The translations under genes and the position numbers were made by a program. From NCBI GenBank assembly GCA_964370065.1, contig CAYJGK010000017.1, positions 1-38,375 of the forward strand: a stretch of 38,375 nucleotides of DNA, read 5' to 3'. The DNA comes from CAMQRS01 sp964370065. GTDB taxonomy: Bacteria > Bacillota_I > Bacilli_A > Erysipelotrichales > Erysipelotrichaceae. The notes beneath the pieces are model-generated. The model saw only the letters and a program-made list of their open reading frames with translations, ran no database searches and had not been told where the DNA came from. Of this stretch, positions 33,540-38,375 are shown piece after piece; the first letter of the stretch is position 1, and each line of letters opens with the position of its first letter.

Positions 33540-35372
33540 CTATTTAACTTCTACTTCTTGGCTTTCAAATCCTTCAATAATATCTCCTTCTTTAATATCA
33601 TTAAAGTTTTCAATTGTTACACCACATTCATATCCAGAAGTCACTTCTTTAGCGTCGTTTTCAAAGCGTTTTAGAGAACCTAACTTACCTTCATATACAA
33701 CAATGCCATCACGCACTAAACGTACACCACAGTTACGTCTTAAGCATCCATCACTAATAATTACACCAGCAATCGTACCAATTTTTGTAACTTTATATGT
33801 TTGACGAACTTCAGCTTGACCAATGATTACTTCTTCATAAACAGGTGCAAGCATTCCTTTCATCGCAGCTTCCATTTCTTCTAACACTTTATAAATAATA
33901 TTATGAAGACGGATATCTACACCTTCTTCTTCTGCTTTCTTTCTTACTGCTGCACTAGGACGTACATTGAATCCATATACAACTGCATTACTTGCTGCAG
34001 CCAACATAACATCTGATTCCGTAATAGCACCAGCTGTTGAACGAATGACATTTACTTTAACACTTGCTACATCAATTTTTTCTAAACTTGCACGCACGGC
34101 TTCTGCACTCCCTTGCACATCTGCTTTAACAATTGCATTAATCGTTTGGATTTCACCTTCTTCAATTTGACGAGCTAAATCATCTAATGATAAAGCGCTT
34201 GATACATTACGTTCTTCTAAAACTTTAGCTTGGTTTCTTGCATCAGCAATTTGACGAGCTTTTTTACTAGAAGTAAATACTTTAAACACATCACCAGCAG
34301 TTGGTACATCTGATAATCCAATAATTTCAACCGGAGTTGATGGTAATGCAGTTTTGATTTCACGACCTAAGTCATCTACCATTTTACGAACTCTACCTAA
34401 AACACTACCTACTACGACAATGTCGGAAGAGTTTAATGTACCTTTTTCTACTAATAATGTAGCGACTGGTCCTCTACTTTTATCTAATTTTGCCTCAATT
34501 ACAGTACCCATCGCCGCACGATGTGGATTAGCTTTTAAATCAGAAACCTCAGAAACAACTAAAATGTTTTCTAATAATTCATCTACTCCTTCACCTGCTA
34601 ATGCAGATACAGGGACAAAGATTGTATCCCCACCCCATTCTTCAGGCATACATCCAGCTTCACTCATTTCACCCATAACACGTTCCGGGTTAGCACCCTC
34701 TTTATCCATTTTATTCACAGCAACAATAATTGGTACACCTGCTGCTTTAGCATGATCAATTGCTTCTTTTGTTTGTGGCATTACTCCATCGTCAGCTGCC
34801 ACAACAATAATACAAATATCAGTAACTTTTGCTCCACGAGCACGCATTGCCGTAAATGCTTCATGACCTGGAGTATCTAAAAATGTTACTTTTCTATCTT
34901 GCACCTCTACTTGATACGCTCCAATATGCTGTGTAATTCCACCGAACTCACCTGCTGTTACTTTTGATTTACGAATTGTATCTAATAATGTTGTTTTCCC
35001 ATGATCAACATGTCCCATAATTGTAACAACTGGCGGACGTGATTCACACTTTGATTCATCATCATCTTCTTCTAAATCTTCAAAATTAAATTCCTCAACA
35101 AAGATTTCTTTATTCACTTCAACATTATATTCCATACATACTAATTCAATTGTTTCGTCATCTAAAACTGTATTAATTGTTGCCATCTTTCCTAACATAA
35201 ATAAAAATTTAATAATTTCAGATGCATTTTTGTGTAATAACTCAGCTAACTCTTTAACAGTAATTTGATTCACATAAGTAATCTCAGTGATGACTACTTG
35301 TTCCTCTTTTACTTGCGGAGCACTGTTATAGTTATTTCTTTTTTTATTTTTACCTTTTTGTGGTCTTGCCAT
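33540..35372 (-). CDS. infB: Translation initiation factor IF-2
   Basis: IF-2 is the GTPase that brings initiator tRNA to the small subunit and promotes subunit joining. The product has 610 residues, a short version. The long variable N-terminus is reduced to a Lys-rich start (ARPQKGKNKKRN), then one IF2-N domain (ITVKELAELLHKNASEIIKF). The G domain begins near residue 115 with IMGHVDHGKTTLLD, then DTPGHEAFTAMRARG and VAVNKMDK. The switch and domain-IV regions follow to the C-terminal GVTIENFNDIKEGDIIEGF. It starts 8 bases after ylxQ. Confidence 0.97.
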   Translation of the reverse strand: MARPQKGKNKKRNNYNSAPQVKEEQVVITEITYVNQITVKELAELLHKNASEIIKFLFMLGKMATINTVLDDETIELVCMEYNVEVNKEIFVEEFNFEDLEEDDDESKCESRPPVVTIMGHVDHGKTTLLDTIRKSKVTAGEFGGITQHIGAYQVEVQDRKVTFLDTPGHEAFTAMRARGAKVTDICIIVVAADDGVMPQTKEAIDHAKAAGVPIIVAVNKMDKEGANPERVMGEMSEAGCMPEEWGGDTIFVPVSALAGEGVDELLENILVVSEVSDLKANPHRAAMGTVIEAKLDKSRGPVATLLVEKGTLNSSDIVVVGSVLGRVRKMVDDLGREIKTALPSTPVEIIGLSDVPTAGDVFKVFTSSKKARQIADARNQAKVLEERNVSSALSLDDLARQIEEGEIQTINAIVKADVQGSAEAVRASLEKIDVASVKVNVIRSTAGAITESDVMLAAASNAVVYGFNVRPSAAVRKKAEEEGVDIRLHNIIYKVLEEMEAAMKGMLAPVYEEVIIGQAEVRQTYKVTKIGTIAGVIISDGCLRRNCGVRLVRDGIVVYEGKLGSLKRFENDAKEVTSGYECGVTIENFNDIKEGDIIEGFESQEVEVK

Positions 35373-35380
35373 ATATTCAC

Positions 35381-35677
35381 CTAGCCTTTCAAGCTTTTTC
35401 TTAATGATTTTGCAAATCCTTCATCCACTACAGAGACTGCTTTACAGTTATGTTTTCCAATAGCACGAGTTAACTCATCACCACTTTCCACAAAGTAATA
35501 TTCAACGTTATAGAAATGACATTTATCTGTAATTTTTTTCTTTGTATTTTCACTAGCATCTTTTGCAATAATCACTACTCTTGCTTTTTTATTTCTTATA
35601 TCTTCAATGACTGCATCACCCGTATTTAATTTACGAGCACGCATTGCCATACCAAGCATTCCTAATGCTTTATTCAT
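35381..35677 (-). CDS. ylxQ: YlxQ, L7Ae-family RNA-binding protein
   Basis: A small L7Ae-fold protein of 98 residues expected to bind kink-turn RNA. It shows LGMAMRARKLNTGDAVIEDI near the start and VVIIAKDASENTKKKITDKC in the core. In Bacillota it is always near nusA and infB. It overlaps the end of ylxR by 8 bases. The cellular target is not known. Confidence 0.92.
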   Translation of the reverse strand: MNKALGMLGMAMRARKLNTGDAVIEDIRNKKARVVIIAKDASENTKKKITDKCHFYNVEYYFVESGDELTRAIGKHNCKAVSVVDEGFAKSLRKSLKG

Positions 35678-35927
35678 TTACTAAACCTCTTAATTCTTCA
35701 AAAATTTTATCTTCAACCTCTACATTTAATGCACGGTTTAAAATTTTCTTTTTTTGTGCGATTTCGATTGCTTCTAAACTTCGTTTTAAATATGCACCAC
35801 GACCATTCGCTTTTCCAGTATGATCGATAATTACTGATTTCTCAGGTGTACGTACCACTCGAATCAACTCATTTTTTTCTAATTGAATTTGTGTCGCAAC
35901 ACACTTTCTAATGACAGCTTTACGCAT
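35670..35927 (-). CDS. ylxR: YlxR, RNA-binding protein of the nusA operon
   Basis: The product has 85 residues, with the family signature KANGRGAYLKRSLEAIEIAQ and the N-terminal RKAVIRKCVATQIQLEKNEL. The usual first Cys pair is reduced to one Cys here. YlxR has been linked to RNA binding and gene regulation, but its role is not settled. It starts 2 bases after nusA and overlaps ylxQ by 8 bases. Confidence 0.92.
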   Translation of the reverse strand: MRKAVIRKCVATQIQLEKNELIRVVRTPEKSVIIDHTGKANGRGAYLKRSLEAIEIAQKKKILNRALNVEVEDKIFEELRGLVNE

Positions 35928-35929
35928 AA

Positions 35930-37576
35930 TTAATCTTCGTCGTAGTACTCATCGTACTCATCGAAATCAATTTCATCATTGATCCAAGCTTTTTCTTGTT
36001 CAATTTGTTCCGCTTGTTCAATCTCTTCTAACTCTTCTGCAGTATAGATTGGTTTCATACCATATTCTTTTTGATTTACTTCATAAGTAGGTTTACTAAT
36101 TACTAACTCTTCTTCCTCATCTTTATAACGTTTTTTAGGTTTTGCTTTAAACACAGACTTTGTTTCTTTTTCATCTGTTAATGTTTCAAATTTAGACACA
36201 TATGAACGCTTTTCTTCAATGTTGATACCTTGTGCTTTTTTTGCTTTTACAAGTTTAGCAACCTCTTCTAAGTCACTCACTTCTTTTAACACGATATCTT
36301 CAGCTGTTTTTGCTTCCTCAACTTCTTCTTGTACTACTTCTTCTGTCGATACTGGTGCAATGAAATCAACTTCTACTACTTCATTATCAAACAATTCATC
36401 ACTTACTTCCATAGCCGCTTCTTGATGTTTCAGCTCTTCAAAAATTTCTTGTTGTTTTAAAGCTCGTTCTTGTGCGCGTTTTTCTTCTAATTCTTCTTTT
36501 TGTTTTGCTGCTACTGCTAAGTAATCAATATTCATTTTTGCAACATCACTTACTGATTTTATATCAATTGTTGAATTAGTTAGTTTAACAGCTAATCTTG
36601 CATTCTTTCCTTTTTTCCCAATTGCTAAAGATAACTGATCATCGTTTACGACAACCATTAATCCATGTTTATTGGGATTGGGAATTACGGCTAGTACATC
36701 AGCAGGTGCTAATGCATTTTTAATTAACTCAGTGACATCATCATTCCATTCAAAGATATCAATTTTTTCATTTGCTAATTCATCAATAATGACTTGCACT
36801 CTTTGTCCTTTAGGCCCAATACATGCTCCAATTGGGTCTACATTTTCATTTTTTGAATAAACAGCCATTTTACAACGCTCACCTGCTTCACGAGCAATTG
36901 CTTTGATCTCAATAACACCTTGATAAATTTCTGGTACTTCTTTTTCAAATAGACGTTTGACTAACGCTGGATCAGCACGTGATACCAATACTTGTGCACC
37001 TTTAGTTTCTTTATTTACATCTGAAATTACAACACGAATACGTTGTCCTTCTTTGTATGTTTCAGTAGGAATTTGAGCAATTTTCGGCATTAATGCTAAC
37101 GTTTTTCCAATGTTCACTAAACAGAATTTCTCTTCTACTGACTCCACTACTCCAATAACCAATTCTTCTAATTTATCACAATACTCATCATACACAGCTT
37201 GTTTTTCAGCTTCTCTAATTTTTTGTTTCATTACATTTTTAGCTAAAATAACAGCGGCTCTACCGAAGTCAGCAATATCCACTTCTTCATCTACTAAATC
37301 ATCTAATTCGAAACTATCTTTAATTGATTTAGCATCCTTTAGTGAGATTTCTAACTCATCATCTTCTACACTTTCAACAACTAATCGTTGGTGATATACT
37401 TCGATATCACTCGTTTTTTCATTAATATCTACTCTTACTAAACAATCAGGAATTTCAATATGTTTACGATATGCTTTTGCTAATGCTTCTTTTAAAGCAT
37501 CCACAACGATTTCTTTTGTAATACTACGATCATTTTCAATCGATTGCATTGCTTTTACGACATCTTTTAACTTCAT
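35930..37576 (-). CDS. nusA: Transcription termination/antitermination factor NusA with long acidic C-terminal extension
   Basis: NusA binds RNA polymerase and nascent RNA and controls pausing, termination and antitermination. The product has 548 residues, longer than Bacillus NusA (about 370). The N-terminal domain (about 1-130) precedes an S1 domain (LVIGVVESVEEKFCLVNIGK) and two KH domains, with GACIGPKGQRVQVIIDEL and SLAIGKKGKNARLAVKL. After about residue 350 comes an extension of about 200 residues rich in Glu, Asp and Lys, with coiled-coil-like stretches (KEELEEKRAQERALKQQEIF) and a very acidic end (DFDEYDEYYDED). The frame is clean throughout, so the tail is real. It follows rimP by 12 bases. 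Confidence 0.96.
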   Translation of the reverse strand: MKLKDVVKAMQSIENDRSITKEIVVDALKEALAKAYRKHIEIPDCLVRVDINEKTSDIEVYHQRLVVESVEDDELEISLKDAKSIKDSFELDDLVDEEVDIADFGRAAVILAKNVMKQKIREAEKQAVYDEYCDKLEELVIGVVESVEEKFCLVNIGKTLALMPKIAQIPTETYKEGQRIRVVISDVNKETKGAQVLVSRADPALVKRLFEKEVPEIYQGVIEIKAIAREAGERCKMAVYSKNENVDPIGACIGPKGQRVQVIIDELANEKIDIFEWNDDVTELIKNALAPADVLAVIPNPNKHGLMVVVNDDQLSLAIGKKGKNARLAVKLTNSTIDIKSVSDVAKMNIDYLAVAAKQKEELEEKRAQERALKQQEIFEELKHQEAAMEVSDELFDNEVVEVDFIAPVSTEEVVQEEVEEAKTAEDIVLKEVSDLEEVAKLVKAKKAQGINIEEKRSYVSKFETLTDEKETKSVFKAKPKKRYKDEEEELVISKPTYEVNQKEYGMKPIYTAEELEEIEQAEQIEQEKAWINDEIDFDEYDEYYDED

Positions 37577-37588
37577 TTTATTTCTCCT

Positions 37589-38059
37589 TTAAATCTTTAC
37601 TGATAAACGAATCAATTTGATGTTTTCTTTTTCAACTTCTTTTTTTCTTTTTACTGCTTTATCCATGTATTCCATTAATACGCTGTCGTTATTTACTTCT
37701 TTTAAATAACCTTTGATTTCATCCATTCCATCTTTTGGGTTTACAAATTTAATGTATACATATTCCCCAATAGCACCAACTATTTCTTCTTCATTACGAA
37801 GTTCTCTTTCTGCACCTGGAGAACAAACTTCTAAATAATACTCAAATGAAATGCAATCTTCAACATCTAACATTTCTGAGATGCTCGCTGAAACACTAGC
37901 ACAAACATCAATATCAATTGTTCCGTCTTCTTTCATTACAGAAACTTGTAACACTTTCATCGGTCCATCTTGAACCCATTTAACATCGTATAAACGCACT
38001 TCACTTTCGACTGTTAAACACTTCGAGATTTTTTCTTTTAAATGATTAATTTGATCCAT
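37589..38059 (-). CDS. rimP: Ribosome maturation factor RimP
   Basis: RimP assists late maturation of the small ribosomal subunit. The product has 156 residues, normal length. It shows VESEVRLYDVKWVQDGPMKV in the first domain, DIDVCASVSASISEML in the middle, and the family signature YYLEVCSPGAERELRNEEE followed by YVYIKFVNP. It is the first protein gene of the rimP-nusA operon, with AAGGAGGG directly upstream and a hairpin in its leader (38082-38105). Confidence 0.96.
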   Translation of the reverse strand: MDQINHLKEKISKCLTVESEVRLYDVKWVQDGPMKVLQVSVMKEDGTIDIDVCASVSASISEMLDVEDCISFEYYLEVCSPGAERELRNEEEIVGAIGEYVYIKFVNPKDGMDEIKGYLKEVNNDSVLMEYMDKAVKRKKEVEKENIKLIRLSVKI

Positions 38060-38081
38060 AAACCCTCCTTGTACAAAATGA

Positions 38082-38105
38082 AGAGTGGGCGAACTCGCCC
38101 ACTCT
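38082..38105 (-). promoter_or_regulatory. GC-rich leader hairpin of the rimP-nusA operon
   Basis: AGAGTGGGCG (38082-38091) and CGCCCACTCT (38096-38105) form a perfect 10-bp stem with a 4-base loop. In the minus-strand transcript it lies between the promoter at 38123-38151 and the rimP ribosome binding site, followed by TCATTTTG, an imperfect T-tract. It could be a weak, NusA-dependent terminator used for feedback, or a stabilising 5' structure. Confidence 0.7.
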
Positions 38106-38122
38106 GTTTTCTGATCACCTGT

Positions 38123-38151
38123 ATAGTAACATAGATATCATCGAATTGCAA
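38123..38151 (-). promoter_or_regulatory. Promoter of the rimP-nusA-infB-rbfA operon
   Basis: On the minus strand TTGCAA and TACTAT are separated by exactly 17 bases, and the -10 is preceded by TGT (extended -10). Transcription would begin about 55-60 bases before the rimP start, so the leader contains the hairpin at 38082-38105. An 11-bp direct repeat (GCAATTAAAAA, 38148-38158 and 38169-38179) overlaps and precedes the -35 on the plus-strand reading. Confidence 0.55.
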
Positions 38152-38186
38152 TTAAAAATAGATAAATCGCAATTAAAAAGCAGATA

Positions 38187-38217
38187 CAAAAAAAGACAAA
38201 GTATTACGCTTTGTCTT
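38187..38217 (-). terminator. Intrinsic terminator of the tRNA-Ala gene
   Basis: AAGACAAAG at 38193-38201 and CTTTGTCTT at 38209-38217 form a perfect 9-bp stem with a 7-base loop. In minus-strand reading it is followed by a run of seven T (38188-38194, partly within the stem). It lies 13 bases downstream of the tRNA 3' end, before the rimP promoter. Confidence 0.88.
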
Positions 38218-38229
38218 AATTATTACACA

Positions 38230-38305
38230 TGGTGGAGCTTAGCGGGATCGAACCGCTGACCTCCTGCGTGCAAGGCAGGCGCTCTCCCAGCTGAGCTAAA
38301 ACCCC
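38230..38305 (-). tRNA. tRNA-Ala (anticodon TGC)
   Basis: The minus strand reads a complete 76-base tRNA. The acceptor arm starts GGGGTTT and ends AAGCTCC with a G:T pair. The D-loop region is TAGCTCAGCTGGGAGAGC. The anticodon loop CTTGCAC carries TGC, for alanine. The T-loop is GGTTCGATCC, and the encoded end is ACCA. It has its own promoter and terminator. Confidence 0.97.
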
Positions 38306-38322
38306 ATAATTAGTGCTTATTC

Positions 38323-38351
38323 ATAATACAATAATTGATATAATATGTCAA
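38323..38351 (-). promoter_or_regulatory. Promoter of the tRNA-Ala gene
   Basis: On the minus strand a perfect TTGACA and TATTAT are separated by exactly 17 bases, with the -10 ending 17 bases before the mature 5' end. This is the strongest promoter match in the window, as expected for a stable RNA gene. Confidence 0.85.
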
Positions 38352-38375
38352 CTAAAAATAGACAGTAAAAATAGA

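Noticed and set aside
33493..35000. Plus-strand open frames opposite infB and rbfA, for example 33493-33804 and 34354-34755
   Set aside because: They are mirrors of infB codons, have no ribosome binding site and no recognisable domains. The minus-strand genes are certain.
1..38375. CRISPR arrays, insertion sequences, prophage or toxin-antitoxin genes
   Set aside because: I saw no regularly spaced repeats, transposase, integrase or phage genes, and no toxin-antitoxin pair in the window.

Overview
The window looks like chromosomal DNA of a low-GC Bacillota. Erysipelotrichia or a close relative is the best guess. The reasons are the AT-rich sequence, Bacillus-type gene orders (rimP-nusA-ylxR-ylxQ-infB-rbfA; yqeG-yqeH-yhbY-nadD-yqeK-rsfS-yqeM; dnaD-nth; sufCDSUB), strong AAGGAG-type ribosome binding sites, normal use of TGA as stop, and a nadD-yqeK fusion. 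Almost every gene is on the minus strand. Only a three-gene block at 22775-25083 is on the plus strand. This assignment is inferred from gene content and not tested by a search.

Layout from left to right. Positions 1-5539 hold the N-terminal 1846 codons of a giant secreted surface protein whose C-terminus lies beyond the left edge. Positions 5540-7310 are a gene-free, very AT-rich stretch with hairpins and promoter-like sites. Positions 7420-11060 encode a heterodimeric ABC exporter behind an intrinsic terminator that abuts its first start codon, downstream of a small TSCPD-domain gene (11108-11362). Positions 11453-17912 carry an rRNA/tRNA methyltransferase, an unknown membrane protein, topoisomerase IV (parC, parE) and 5-formyltetrahydrofolate cyclo-ligase. 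Positions 17912-22601 are the SUF iron-sulfur cluster operon (sufC-D-S-U-B). A divergent intergenic region at 22602-22774 separates suf from two parvulin-type foldases and a HIT protein on the plus strand, closed by a bidirectional terminator at 25086-25128.

Positions 25121-31392 form one long minus-strand unit: yqeG, yqeH, yhbY, a nadD-yqeK fusion, rsfS, yqeM-like, MTA/SAH nucleosidase, ypmB-like, dnaD and nth. It links ribosome assembly, NAD synthesis, nucleotide salvage, replication restart and base-excision repair. Positions 31489-31555 carry a 44-bp perfect palindrome overlapping a second hairpin. Positions 31561-33143 hold an unknown gene and a VanZ-family gene. Positions 33181-38059 are the rimP-nusA-infB-rbfA translation/transcription operon, with a GC-rich leader hairpin. 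A tRNA-Ala(TGC) gene with its own promoter and terminator lies at 38230-38305.

Most of the window is core housekeeping. The parts that deserve a second look are the giant surface protein and its unusual start region, the 1.8-kb non-coding stretch beside it, the terminator placed directly before the ABC exporter, the 44-bp palindrome, and the leader hairpin of the nusA operon. I did not find a CRISPR array, an insertion sequence, a prophage or a clear new multi-gene system.
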